A stretch of DNA of 64,000 nt, from positions 1 through 64,000 of the forward strand of contig JAIMAN010000005.1 in the NCBI GenBank assembly GCA_023511915.1, read 5' to 3'. Shown piece after piece: positions 23,147 through 30,612 of the stretch. Under the pieces are notes generated by a model. That model was not told the origin of the DNA and searched no databases. It worked only from the letters and a program-made list of their open reading frames with translations. Positions within the stretch are counted from its first letter, which is position 1, and the number at the start of each line of letters is the position of its first letter. The DNA is from Armatimonadota bacterium (GTDB taxonomy: Bacteria > Armatimonadota > Fimbriimonadia > Fimbriimonadales > GBS-DC). A program made the translations under genes and the position numbers.

Positions 23147-23962
23147 ATGCGCGATTCACTGAAAGACATGCCGTTGTCCACCGCGCTGCTGGTGGTCGTC
23201 ACGCTGTTCGTGCTGGCGGGCAGCGTCCACCATGTGGCGTACACTTTTAGCACCTTAGAGGGCGGCAACCTGATTTGGGGCTATGTGCAGGCGTTAGGGA
23301 TTGACTTGGGTATTCTGGGGCTGGCGTATGGCATCCAGTTGCGCAAGCGGCAGGGGCGCCCGACGCTGCCCTTGTGGGGCGTGCTGATTCTGGTGACCTT
23401 CATCAGCGCGTATGCGAACTACCTGTACGGGATTATGCACCAGCAGCCGCTGCAGACCGCCAGCGCGTTCGACCAGATGGTGGTGTTCCTGCGTCCGTTC
23501 CTGCTGTCGGTGACGCTGCCGATTATTATGTTCGCGCTCATCGAAATCATCGGCGAGGATCGCAACTACGCGCTGAAGGTGCAGGCGCAGTCGGAGTCCG
23601 CGCCTACGGAGCCGCCGCCCCAGCCTGAAGCGTCCGAGACTGCGCCGCGCGAGCCAGAGCCTGTGTACGCGCTGGTGCAGCCGATGGAGCGCAACGGCAA
23701 CGGGCACGCCAGAGAAGCCACGATGGAGCAACTGCTGTGGCTGCTGTATGAGCAGCCGAACTTGCCGCGCACCAAACTCGCCGAGACGCTCGGTTGCTCG
23801 CGCCAGACGCTGTATAACTACCTGCAGGAACTCGAATCGCGCGGCTACATCCGACGCACCACCCACGGCTACGAGACCGTCGTGACCCCGCTGCCCCGCA
23901 ACGGCGCACGCAACGGAACCCGCACTTCTGCCAGTTTTCGCGACTCACGCGATTCGACTTGA
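23147..23962 (+). CDS. Four-TM membrane protein with C-terminal winged HTH
   Basis: A 271-residue protein. Residues 10-130 hold four hydrophobic segments (first near ALLVVVTLFVLAGSVHHVAY, last near FLLSVTLPIIMFALIEIIG), a layout resembling DUF2637-type proteins. A Pro/Glu-rich linker (about 140-180) leads to a helix-turn-helix (LLYEQPNLPRTKLAETLGCSRQTLYNYLQELESRGYI, quoted in part) and a basic tail. The likely topology puts the HTH in the cytoplasm, so this may be a membrane-tethered transcription factor. Target unknown; the paired motif upstream suggests autoregulation. I do not recognise a named family for the full length. Confidence 0.75.
   Translation: MRDSLKDMPLSTALLVVVTLFVLAGSVHHVAYTFSTLEGGNLIWGYVQALGIDLGILGLAYGIQLRKRQGRPTLPLWGVLILVTFISAYANYLYGIMHQQPLQTASAFDQMVVFLRPFLLSVTLPIIMFALIEIIGEDRNYALKVQAQSESAPTEPPPQPEASETAPREPEPVYALVQPMERNGNGHAREATMEQLLWLLYEQPNLPRTKLAETLGCSRQTLYNYLQELESRGYIRRTTHGYETVVTPLPRNGARNGTRTSASFRDSRDST
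23926..23938 (+). repeat. Motif TTCTGCCAGTTTT
   Basis: Variant of the recurrent motif lying inside the 3' end of the membrane-HTH gene and 45 nt upstream of the next -10. Confidence 0.4.
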
Positions 23963-23980
23963 CACACGCGCCTACCCAGC

Positions 23981-23989
23981 GGGTATAAT
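23981..23989 (+). promoter_or_regulatory. Extended -10 of the small LuxR-type gene
   Basis: GGGTATAAT. A TTGACA lies at 23959-23964, but the 19-nt spacing is long, so the extended -10 is probably dominant. Confidence 0.62.
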
Positions 23990-24018
23990 CCCTTTACTAC
24001 CAAAGGAGGTCTATGCCG

Positions 24019-24234
24019 ATGGACACGAGACTGACGGAGCGTGAGCGGAACATTCTGCATCTGTTTGCGCAGGGGCATGACGCCGAAGCGATTGCTGACC
24101 AGTTGGGGATTACCACGGAACAGGTTGAACAAGCCTCACTGAATGTCCTGTATAAGCTCTTTGGCAGCTCGCTCAACTGTACGCTGGAGCCCGAAAGCGT
24201 CGCCGAGGAGCGCGAACTCGTCGGAGTATCGTAG
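24019..24234 (+). CDS. Small LuxR/GerE-type HTH protein
   Basis: A 71-residue protein that is almost only a LuxR C-terminal-like HTH: LTERERNILHLFAQGHDAEAIADQLGITTEQVEQ, then a helix with NVLYKLF. No sensory or receiver domain. Start at the second ATG, where AAAGGAGG is 9 nt upstream; the first ATG is only 3 nt away. Monocistronic, with its own promoter and terminator. Members of this size (GerE-like) act as dimeric DNA-binding regulators; the target is unknown. Confidence 0.78.
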   Translation: MDTRLTERERNILHLFAQGHDAEAIADQLGITTEQVEQASLNVLYKLFGSSLNCTLEPESVAEERELVGVS

Positions 24235-24266
24235 ACAAGGAAAATACCTGTACCCGTCGCCAGCGG

Positions 24267-24293
24267 ACGCCCCTGAGACTTCAGGGGCGTTTG
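24267..24293 (+). terminator. Terminator between convergent genes
   Basis: ACGCCCCTGA-gact-TCAGGGGCGT followed by TTTGG; serves the small HTH gene and may also slow transcription of the convergent TPR gene. Confidence 0.7.
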
Positions 24294-24295
24294 GC

Positions 24296-24646
24296 TTACT
24301 TGAAGTAGACAATCTGTCGCTGCGCCATCTCGTTGGACGGGTCGCGCCGTAGCACCTCCTCCAGCTCGCGCTTGGCTTCTGGCTCGTAGCCCAGCATCGA
24401 GTAGGTCAGCGCCAAGTCCAAGCGCGGTTGAATCGCTTCGGGGTTTAGCCGCACGGAGGTCTCCAGCTCCTGGATTGACTCGTCAAACAGCCCCGTGAAG
24501 CAGTAGACCAGCCCCAGCAGGTGGTGCGCCTCTGCCGAGTGCGGATTGCGCTGCAGCGCCTGCTTCAGCAGTTGCTCTGCTTCCTCGTAGCGCCCTTCGT
24601 TTTTGAGCGCGAACGCTTGCTCAATCAGTTGTTTCAGGTCGCCCAT
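24296..24646 (-). CDS. Small TPR protein
   Basis: A 116-residue protein consisting of about three tetratricopeptide repeats: ALKNEGRYEEAEQLLKQALQ (about residues 12-31), AHHLLGLVYCFTGLFDESIQ, and LDLALTYSMLGYEPEAKREL. TPR units form an alpha-solenoid for protein binding. No signal peptide or membrane segment, so cytosolic. The ATG has GGAGG 12 nt upstream and a leader of roughly 75 nt from a GGGGTATAAT element. Partner unknown. Confidence 0.85.
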   Translation of the reverse strand: MGDLKQLIEQAFALKNEGRYEEAEQLLKQALQRNPHSAEAHHLLGLVYCFTGLFDESIQELETSVRLNPEAIQPRLDLALTYSMLGYEPEAKRELEEVLRRDPSNEMAQRQIVYFK

Positions 24647-24728
24647 GTCTCGTGCCTACCTCCATAGGATGCGATAATCACCGATAAGAGCTCCTTTGTT
24701 GCACGAGCGGCGCAAGTACCGTCGCCGT

Positions 24729-24738
24729 ATTATACCCC
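24729..24738 (-). promoter_or_regulatory. Extended -10 of the TPR gene
   Basis: Minus-strand GGGGTATAAT, about 80 nt upstream of the start codon. Confidence 0.62.
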
Positions 24739-24773
24739 AATTCGCGATTGTGTATACGCCGCCCAATCGCCGA

Positions 24774-24786
24774 TTCCTGCCGATTC
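24774..24786 (+). repeat. Intergenic motif TTCCTGCCGATTC
   Basis: Copy of the recurrent TTCCTGCC motif between two divergent promoters, 37 nt upstream of the phosphatase -10. Confidence 0.4.
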
Positions 24787-24820
24787 AGGGCGGCGACTTC
24801 GTGAAACCCGTATGAAAAAC

Positions 24821-24829
24821 GGGTACACT
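24821..24829 (+). promoter_or_regulatory. Extended -10 of the histidine phosphatase gene
   Basis: GGGTACACT ends 9 nt before the ATG at 24839; leaderless or near-leaderless transcript predicted. Confidence 0.6.
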
Positions 24830-24838
24830 ATCGGGCGC

Positions 24839-25471
24839 ATGCTGCGAATCTATCTGGTGCGACACGGGCAGACCGCGTGGAACCAAGTGGGACGCATTCA
24901 GGGACACTCCGACACTCCGTTAGACGCGGTGGGGCAGCGTCAGGCGCAGCAGGCGGCGCAGTGGCTATCCGTGCGCATCCAGAAACCCGTCGCCGTCTAC
25001 AGCAGCGACCTGCAGCGGGCGTGGCGCACCGCGCAGGCGATTGCCGACGCACTGGGCGCGCCGCTGCACCCTGAACCCGCCCTGCGCGAGCGACACTGGG
25101 GACTGTGGGAAGGCTTGACCAGCGACGAAATCCAGCAGCGCTTCCCCGACCACCACTTCACCTACCTGTACGACCCGATGATGGGCACGCCCCCCGAAGC
25201 CGAGCCGATGCAGGCGTTCTGGCAGCGTGTGCGCGCGTTCGGACACCGCCTGCTGGAACAGCACCCCAGCGGCGAGGTGGTCGTCGTCGGGCACGGCGGC
25301 AGCCTGCGCATCCTGCTCTGCGAGGCGCTGTCAGGCGACATCCAGACCTATCGGCGCATCCGACTGGACAACACGGGCGTCTCCGTCGTCGAGCGGGCAG
25401 GGGAGCGGCTCTATGTGAGCCTGCTGAACTACACCGACCACCTGAACGACCCCTCAGTGGACGGGTTCTGA
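24839..25471 (+). CDS. Histidine phosphatase (phosphoglycerate mutase-like)
   Basis: A 210-residue member of the histidine phosphatase superfamily: catalytic LVRHGQTAWN (about residues 5-14), RERHWGLWEGLTSDE with the acid catalyst, and VVVGHGGSLRILL with the second His. Related proteins include GpmB-like phosphatases and alpha-ribazole phosphatase (CobC); no cobalamin genes are adjacent, so the substrate is open. Start MLRIYL is used because the track start overlaps the promoter. The next gene has its own promoter. Confidence 0.88.
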   Translation: MLRIYLVRHGQTAWNQVGRIQGHSDTPLDAVGQRQAQQAAQWLSVRIQKPVAVYSSDLQRAWRTAQAIADALGAPLHPEPALRERHWGLWEGLTSDEIQQRFPDHHFTYLYDPMMGTPPEAEPMQAFWQRVRAFGHRLLEQHPSGEVVVVGHGGSLRILLCEALSGDIQTYRRIRLDNTGVSVVERAGERLYVSLLNYTDHLNDPSVDGF

Positions 25472-25474
25472 TAA

Positions 25475-25482
25475 GGTATACT
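25475..25482 (+). promoter_or_regulatory. Extended -10 of the 25546 oxidoreductase
   Basis: GGTATACT, about 60 nt upstream of the start codon. Confidence 0.6.
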
Positions 25483-25545
25483 ACCCCGCGGTTTTAGGCT
25501 TAGGCGACGCAGGTCGCCACACGCAACGAAGGAGGAGCGACGAAC

Positions 25546-26619
25546 TTGAGTAAGATAGGCGTAGGCTTTATCGGAGCAGGCGGAATCGCGCAAGGGCAGC
25601 ATATGCCCAGCTATGCGAAACTCTCCGACCGCGTGGAGTTGGTAGCCGTTGCCGATGTGAATGAAGCGGGCGCACGCGCTGCCGCCGAGCGGTTCCATAT
25701 CCCCCATGTCTATACCGACTATCGCGAGATGATCCAGCGCGACGACATCCAGGTTGTGGTCGTGGCGACGCCCAACTTCCTGCACAGGGATACGACCATC
25801 GCCGCGCTGGAGGCGGGCAAGCATGTACATTGCGAGAAGCCGCTGGCGCGCAACGCGCACGAGGCGCGCGAGATGGTGCAAACCGCGCGGCGCGTGGGCA
25901 AGCTACTCCATGTGTCGCTGCAGTGGCGGTTTTCGGGCGTCGCGCAGTTCCTGCACAAATACATCGTGCAGGAGGGCAATCTCGGCGAGGTCTATTACGC
26001 ACGCGCCCACGCGCTGCGCCGACGCGGAATCCCAGGCTGGGGCGTGTTCATCGACAAGCAGAAGCAAGGCGGCGGACCGCTGATTGATATTGGCGTGCAT
26101 ATTCTGGACACGACCCTGTGGCTGATGGGCTACCCCAAGCCCGTAGCGGCGTTCGGCGCGACCTACACCAAGTTCGGCAACCGTCCCGATGTCGTCGGGC
26201 TGATGGGACAGTGGGATCACACCAAGTTCACCGTGGAGGACTTCGCCGTCGGGCTAATCCGACTTGAAAACGGCGCGACCGTGACGCTGGAGTCGAGCTT
26301 CTGCGCGAATATCGAGCGCGACGAGTTCAACACGCTGCTGCTGGGCGACAAGGGCGGCGTGTTCGCTGACCCGATGAGCGAGCGTCCTGTGCGTATCGCG
26401 ACCGAGCAGAACCGCACGCTGTATAATGTGGAGCCTGCGAACCTGCCGAATGTCAACTCGTATCAGGCGAATGTGGAGGCGTTCGTGGACGCGGTGCTGC
26501 ACAACACGCCCGCGCCCATTCCGGGCGAGCATGGCTACTACCTGAACGCGATTATGGACGCGATTTACGAGTCGTCGGCGACGGGGCGCGAGGCGCGCAT
26601 CGATGTCGGGTTAGACTGA
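25546..26619 (+). CDS. Gfo/Idh/MocA-family oxidoreductase
   Basis: A 357-residue NAD(P)-dependent dehydrogenase, paralogous to 5120. GFIGAGGIAQGQHMPSY at the N terminus, CEKPLARNAHEA with the family Lys, and DIGVHILDTTLWLMGYP in the substrate domain. TTG start with GGAGGAGCG 7-8 nt upstream (no ATG fits). The MFS gene follows 16 nt downstream, so a sugar or polyol uptake and oxidation unit is plausible but unproven. Confidence 0.9.
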   Translation: MSKIGVGFIGAGGIAQGQHMPSYAKLSDRVELVAVADVNEAGARAAAERFHIPHVYTDYREMIQRDDIQVVVVATPNFLHRDTTIAALEAGKHVHCEKPLARNAHEAREMVQTARRVGKLLHVSLQWRFSGVAQFLHKYIVQEGNLGEVYYARAHALRRRGIPGWGVFIDKQKQGGGPLIDIGVHILDTTLWLMGYPKPVAAFGATYTKFGNRPDVVGLMGQWDHTKFTVEDFAVGLIRLENGATVTLESSFCANIERDEFNTLLLGDKGGVFADPMSERPVRIATEQNRTLYNVEPANLPNVNSYQANVEAFVDAVLHNTPAPIPGEHGYYLNAIMDAIYESSATGREARIDVGLD

Positions 26620-26635
26620 GCGGCGGGCGCGCCCT

Positions 26636-27871
26636 TTGCGGATTGTGAAGTCGCTCTCGGCGTTCTGGGCGCTGGTGGTGATGGCGGGCTTCGCCGAGCT
26701 GGGCTATGTGACGCTCAACATCTCGGCGATGCCCGTCTATTTGCGGGAAGTGGTCGGGCTGGGCGAGTCGACCATTACGGTGGTCGGCTCGGCGTTCCTG
26801 CTTATGGAGGCGATTTTCCGCGCGCCGATGGGGATGCTGAGCGACCATATCGGCAGGCGTCGGCTGATCGTGCTGGGACCGCTGCTGACGGTGTTCACCT
26901 CGATGGCGACGCTTGTCGCAAGCCACCCACTGCAATTTATTGCGCTGCGCGCGCTGGACGGTCTGGGCGCGGCGATGCTCTGGCCCGCCGTCTACGCCGC
27001 GATCGGCGACTCCGTGCCCCTTCACAAGCGGGCATGGGCGATGAGCTTTCTGAACATGACCTACATGTCGGGCATCGCGCTGGGACCGCTGGCAGGCGGG
27101 CTGGTGAACGACCTCACGGGCGCGAAGCAAGCCTCGTTCTATCTCACCGCGTGCCTATTCACCGCAGCGACGCTGATTGCGTGGCGGTTCTACCCGCGCG
27201 ATGGGCGCGCGCCCAACAGCGCGGACGGCGAATCGGGCGAGAAACTCTCGCTACGGGCGTTCCTGAACGCGCTGCGGATTGCGCCTGGGCACATGCTGCT
27301 GGCGTTCGTGGTGTTCTTCGGCATCGGGCTGATTATGCTGCTGGTCAAGCTCTACGCGATGGATGAGTTCGGGGTGAGCGAGACTTTGTTTGGGGTGGGG
27401 TTAGTCGCGCCTGCGCTGGCGATTGCCGCGCTGAGCCTGCCGCTGGGACGGCTCGCTGATCGGCTGGGACGCACGCGCAGCATCCGTCTTGGGCTGACGC
27501 TGGCGGCGGGCGTGGTGTGGAGCGTGGTCGCGCCCTCGCAACCGCCGCTGGCATGGGTGCTGGTCGCCGCCGCGCTGGGCGCGATTAGCTTCGTGCTGAC
27601 TTTCGCCGCATGGATGGCGGAGCTAAGCGAGATTGACCCCGAACGGCGCGGGGTGATGCTGGGCGCAGCAGGCACGGCGCAGGGCGTCGGCAGCATCCTC
27701 GGCGCGCTGCTCGGCGGGTTTTTGTACGAGCATGTGCCCCTGACGCTGGGCGACATTGCTATCCCCGCGCACCGCACGCCATTTATTGGCTGCGCCCTGA
27801 TGCTCACGCTCGGCGCCGCGCTCAGCTGGCTCGTGCTGAAACGCGAGCGTGCGACCAGTATCGGCGGGTAG
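26636..27871 (+). CDS. MFS transporter
   Basis: A 411-residue, roughly 12-TM inner-membrane transporter of the major facilitator superfamily. The loop 2-3 motif is GMLSDHIGRRRLIVLG and the symmetrical loop 8-9 has GRLADRLGRTRSIRLG. It resembles drug/multidrug or sugar-efflux branches; substrate unknown. Start at a TTG (track) or GTG three codons later, neither with a strong Shine-Dalgarno; probably read with the upstream oxidoreductase. Its stop codon is embedded in the -10 of the next gene. Confidence 0.87.
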   Translation: MRIVKSLSAFWALVVMAGFAELGYVTLNISAMPVYLREVVGLGESTITVVGSAFLLMEAIFRAPMGMLSDHIGRRRLIVLGPLLTVFTSMATLVASHPLQFIALRALDGLGAAMLWPAVYAAIGDSVPLHKRAWAMSFLNMTYMSGIALGPLAGGLVNDLTGAKQASFYLTACLFTAATLIAWRFYPRDGRAPNSADGESGEKLSLRAFLNALRIAPGHMLLAFVVFFGIGLIMLLVKLYAMDEFGVSETLFGVGLVAPALAIAALSLPLGRLADRLGRTRSIRLGLTLAAGVVWSVVAPSQPPLAWVLVAAALGAISFVLTFAAWMAELSEIDPERRGVMLGAAGTAQGVGSILGALLGGFLYEHVPLTLGDIAIPAHRTPFIGCALMLTLGAALSWLVLKRERATSIGG

Positions 27872-27874
27872 AAT
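27866..27874 (+). promoter_or_regulatory. Extended -10 of the Rpn-like gene
   Basis: GGGTAGAAT overlaps the stop codon (TAG) of the MFS gene and ends 6 nt before the ATG; leaderless transcript predicted. Confidence 0.5.
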
Positions 27875-27880
27875 TGTGTT

Positions 27881-28897
27881 ATGGCAGCACGGAAGCGCGC
27901 CGCCCAACGCAAACGGCATGACCAAGACAGCCCGTGGAAGGAACTGATTCGTCTCTTCTTCCCGCAGCTGATTGAGATGATCCACCCAGAACTCCACGGG
28001 CTGATAGACTGGCAGCGCGGGTACGAATTTCTGGACGCGGAACTACAGCGCATCGCGCGTCAAAGCCGCACAGGACGCCAGACGGTTGATAAACTTGTGC
28101 GGGTCTATTTCACAGATGGGATGGAACAGTGGATTTTGATACACATTGAAGTGCAGTCGCGTCCAGATCGCCTGTTCCCTGAACGCACTTACACCTATGA
28201 CGCTGCGCTATGGCTGTATTATCGCCGTCCCATCGTCACGATAGCGATTTTAGCAGACAAGAATCCGCACTGGCGTCCAACGAAGTACGAGCGTTCGCTG
28301 GCAGGTTGTCGCCTGGAGTTCGAGTTTTACACCGTGAAGCTCCTCGAGTGGGACGAGGCGGAACTGCTGGCGAACCCCAATCCGTGCGCGTTGCTGTTTG
28401 TGGCGTTTCGTCGGGCGCAGGCGTCGTCCGATGCGGAGTTCATGCTGCAGTCGCGGCTGGAGCTGGTGCGTCTGGCGTTGGATCGAGGGTATACTGAAGA
28501 GCAGGTTGGAGAGCTGATACGCTTACTGGAGTGGGTTATGGTGCTACCGGAGTTATTTGAGGAGCGCTACGAGCAGCTGCTGGAAGAGGTGAAGCGCGAG
28601 AAGGGCACGCCGTACCTGTCTGTTTCGGAGCGGAAGGCGCTGCGCGACGGCTTACAGCAGGGCTTACAGCAGGGCTTGGAACAAGGCATCGAGCGCGGCT
28701 TGGAACGCGGTTTACAGGATGGCTTGCTGAAGATCCTGCGGGGGCTGTACGGCGATGTGCCTGAGTCGTTGGAGGCGCAGGTGCGCTCGGTTCACGATGT
28801 GGCGCAGCTAAACGCGCTGTACGATGTCGCGCTGTCGGCAGGCAATCTGCAGGCGTTCGCCGAGCGGTTGAGCCGCCTATTGGAAGAGCAGGTGTAG
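27881..28897 (+). CDS. Rpn-family PD-(D/E)XK nuclease
   Basis: A 338-residue protein of the Rpn / putative transposase family. After a basic N terminus, FFPQLIEMIHPEL and DWQRGYEFLDAELQRIARQ precede the nuclease core: residues ILIHIEVQSRPD give the E-X-Q variant of the PD-(D/E)XK active site. From about residue 250 a run of four-residue repeats (GLQQGLQQGLEQGIERGLERGLQDGL, quoted in part below 20) forms a helical linker common in this family. Rpn proteins cut DNA and have been linked to recombination and phage defence. Codon use looks less GC-rich than neighbours, hinting at transfer. Confidence 0.85.
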   Translation: MAARKRAAQRKRHDQDSPWKELIRLFFPQLIEMIHPELHGLIDWQRGYEFLDAELQRIARQSRTGRQTVDKLVRVYFTDGMEQWILIHIEVQSRPDRLFPERTYTYDAALWLYYRRPIVTIAILADKNPHWRPTKYERSLAGCRLEFEFYTVKLLEWDEAELLANPNPCALLFVAFRRAQASSDAEFMLQSRLELVRLALDRGYTEEQVGELIRLLEWVMVLPELFEERYEQLLEEVKREKGTPYLSVSERKALRDGLQQGLQQGLEQGIERGLERGLQDGLLKILRGLYGDVPESLEAQVRSVHDVAQLNALYDVALSAGNLQAFAERLSRLLEEQV

Positions 28898-28922
28898 GGG
28901 CAAGGAGCGCGCCCCCTGCCCC
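28894..28922. repeat. GC-rich hairpin between convergent genes
   Basis: GTAGGGGCaaggagcgcGCCCCCTGCCCC can fold into a strong stem; lies after the Rpn-like stop codon and before the convergent isomerase. Terminator-like but without a T tract. Confidence 0.5.
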
Positions 28923-28931
28923 CTGTACGCC

Positions 28932-29969
28932 CTACCCGCGCTCGAAGGCGGCGTCGAACGCCACGCGCGACGGCTCGAAATCGATGTGGCGCACGAACTG
29001 ACACGCCTCACGCGCGCCGTGCTCGCGATCCATCCCGCTGTCTTCCCACTCCACGGAGAGCGGTCCCTGATAGCCGATTTCGTTCAGCGCGCGAATGATC
29101 TCCTCGAAGTCCACCGAGCCGCGCCCCGGCGAGCGGAAGTCCCAGTACCGACGCGAGTCGCCGAAGTTCAGATGCCCGCCAAACACGCCCGACAGGCGCG
29201 GCGTCTCTGACCACCAGACATCTTTCACATGCATGTGGAAGATGCGGTCGCGGAAGCGGCGGATGAACGCCACATAGTCCACGCCCTGATAGCCCAAGTG
29301 GCTGGGGTCGTAGTTGAAGCCGAAGCGCGGGTGTCCATCGACCGCCTCAATCGCGCGTTCCGCCGTGACGATGTCGTAGGCGATTTCCGTTGGGTGTACC
29401 TCCAGCGCGAAGTAGACATCCTCTTGCGCGAACACATCCAAAATCGGCTTCCAGCGCGCGGCGAAGTCGGCGAAGCCCTTCTCCACCAAGTCGGGCGGGT
29501 TTGGCGGGAACGAGTAGAGATACTGCCAGATGCTGCTGCCCGTGAAGCCGTTGACCACCACGCGCGTGAGTTGGCGTTTGACTTCGTCGGGGGCGCAGTT
29601 GAAGAGCCTGCGGGCGGCGCGGGCGGTGTTTTTCATCTCCTCGGCGGCGCGTTGACGCACGCCTTCGGGGTCGCCGTCGCCCCACACCCGCGCAGGCAAA
29701 ATCGCCTTGTGTCGTTCGTCAATCAGGTCGCATACCGCCTGCCCCACAAGGTGGTTGCTAATCGCGAAGCACTTCAAGCCGTATCGCCCCAGAATCTCCC
29801 AGCGCGATTCGCAGTAGCCGTCGTGCGTAAGGGCTTTCTCGACATCGAAGTGGTCGCCCCAGCACGCCAACTCCAGCCCGTCGTAGCCGAACTCGCGTGC
29901 TTTTTGCGCCATCGTTTCAAGGGGCAGGTCTGCCCACTGTCCTGTGAATAAGGTCACTGGTCGCGCCAT
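28932..29969 (-). CDS. Sugar phosphate isomerase/epimerase family protein
   Basis: A 345-residue xylose-isomerase-like TIM barrel (AP endonuclease family 2 fold). Metal and active-site regions include [29 protein letters not shown] with the metal Glu, and [14 protein letters not shown] and [10 protein letters not shown]. Such proteins isomerise or epimerise sugars and inositol intermediates and often work with Gfo/Idh/MocA enzymes, two of which lie in this window. Start at MARPVT with GGAGGTAC 9 nt upstream; the track ORF extends into a promoter region. No promoter assigned. Confidence 0.88.
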   Translation of the reverse strand: MARPVTLFTGQWADLPLETMAQKAREFGYDGLELACWGDHFDVEKALTHDGYCESRWEILGRYGLKCFAISNHLVGQAVCDLIDERHKAILPARVWGDGDPEGVRQRAAEEMKNTARAARRLFNCAPDEVKRQLTRVVVNGFTGSSIWQYLYSFPPNPPDLVEKGFADFAARWKPILDVFAQEDVYFALEVHPTEIAYDIVTAERAIEAVDGHPRFGFNYDPSHLGYQGVDYVAFIRRFRDRIFHMHVKDVWWSETPRLSGVFGGHLNFGDSRRYWDFRSPGRGSVDFEEIIRALNEIGYQGPLSVEWEDSGMDREHGAREACQFVRHIDFEPSRVAFDAAFERG

Positions 29970-30013
29970 CGTCGTCGTACCTCCGCCGTTGGATTTCCCC
30001 GCGCGGCGCGAGT

Positions 30014-30023
30014 TTCCTGCCGA
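30014..30023 (+). repeat. Intergenic motif TTCCTGCCGA
   Basis: Copy of the recurrent motif, 26 nt upstream of the tlpA-like -10 element. Confidence 0.4.
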
Positions 30024-30047
30024 CCGACTTGAATTCTGCGCCCGCAT

Positions 30048-30055
30048 GGTATAAT
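30048..30055 (+). promoter_or_regulatory. Extended -10 of tlpA-like gene
   Basis: GGTATAAT; a possible -35 TTGAAT lies 15 nt upstream. Probably also drives the infC cluster, since no other promoter is seen before infC. Confidence 0.65.
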
Positions 30056-30073
30056 AGGTTCGTGGAGGCGATG

Positions 30074-30586
30074 ATGAAACGGTACCTATTACCCGTGGCA
30101 CTGTTAGGCTTAGCCGTGTTTCTGTACGCGACGATGCCGTCGGGTGCGCAGCTGCGCGTCGGGCAGAAGATGCCTGAGATGACCTTCAAGGACCTCAACG
30201 GCAAGGAGGTCAAACTCGGCGGCAAGCAGGACAAGGTGTACTTGGTGGACTTCTGGGCGACTTGGTGCGGACCGTGCCGCGCGGCGATACCCTATCTGCA
30301 GGAGCTGCACGACAAATATAGCAGTCGCGGGCTGGTCGTGGTGGGCGTCGCCCTCGACTCGGGTACGCCCGACGAAGTACGCGCGTTTGTCGAGCAGAAC
30401 AAGATGACCTATCCCATCGTGATCCCGCCGAACGAGCAGGAAGTGATGCGTCGTGCCCGTGTGAAAGCCTTCCCCACGATGTATATCGTGGACAAGAAGG
30501 GCGTCATCCGCTACGCCGAGGAGGGCTTCGCGCCCGAAGTGATGGAGGACATTCTGCGCGTGCTCGGTCAGACGCTGATTGAGTAG
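30074..30586 (+). CDS. TlpA/ResA-like thioredoxin-fold protein
   Basis: A 170-residue protein with an N-terminal hydrophobic signal or anchor ([18 protein letters not shown]), then a thioredoxin fold with active site [12 protein letters not shown] (CGPC) and the cis-Pro region [13 protein letters not shown]. Such proteins act outside the cytoplasmic membrane as reductants, for example in cytochrome c maturation. The start is the second of two consecutive ATGs, 5 nt after GGAGG. infC begins 26 nt downstream, an unusual but probably transcriptional linkage. Confidence 0.9.
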   Translation: MKRYLLPVALLGLAVFLYATMPSGAQLRVGQKMPEMTFKDLNGKEVKLGGKQDKVYLVDFWATWCGPCRAAIPYLQELHDKYSSRGLVVVGVALDSGTPDEVRAFVEQNKMTYPIVIPPNEQEVMRRARVKAFPTMYIVDKKGVIRYAEEGFAPEVMEDILRVLGQTLIE

Positions 30587-30612
30587 ACCAACAAAGCGAG
30601 GGTGAGGGAGCC

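Noticed and set aside
27881-28897. Transposase / insertion sequence
   Set aside because: Family members are often labelled transposase, but there are no terminal inverted repeats or target duplications; a PD-(D/E)XK nuclease is the better reading.
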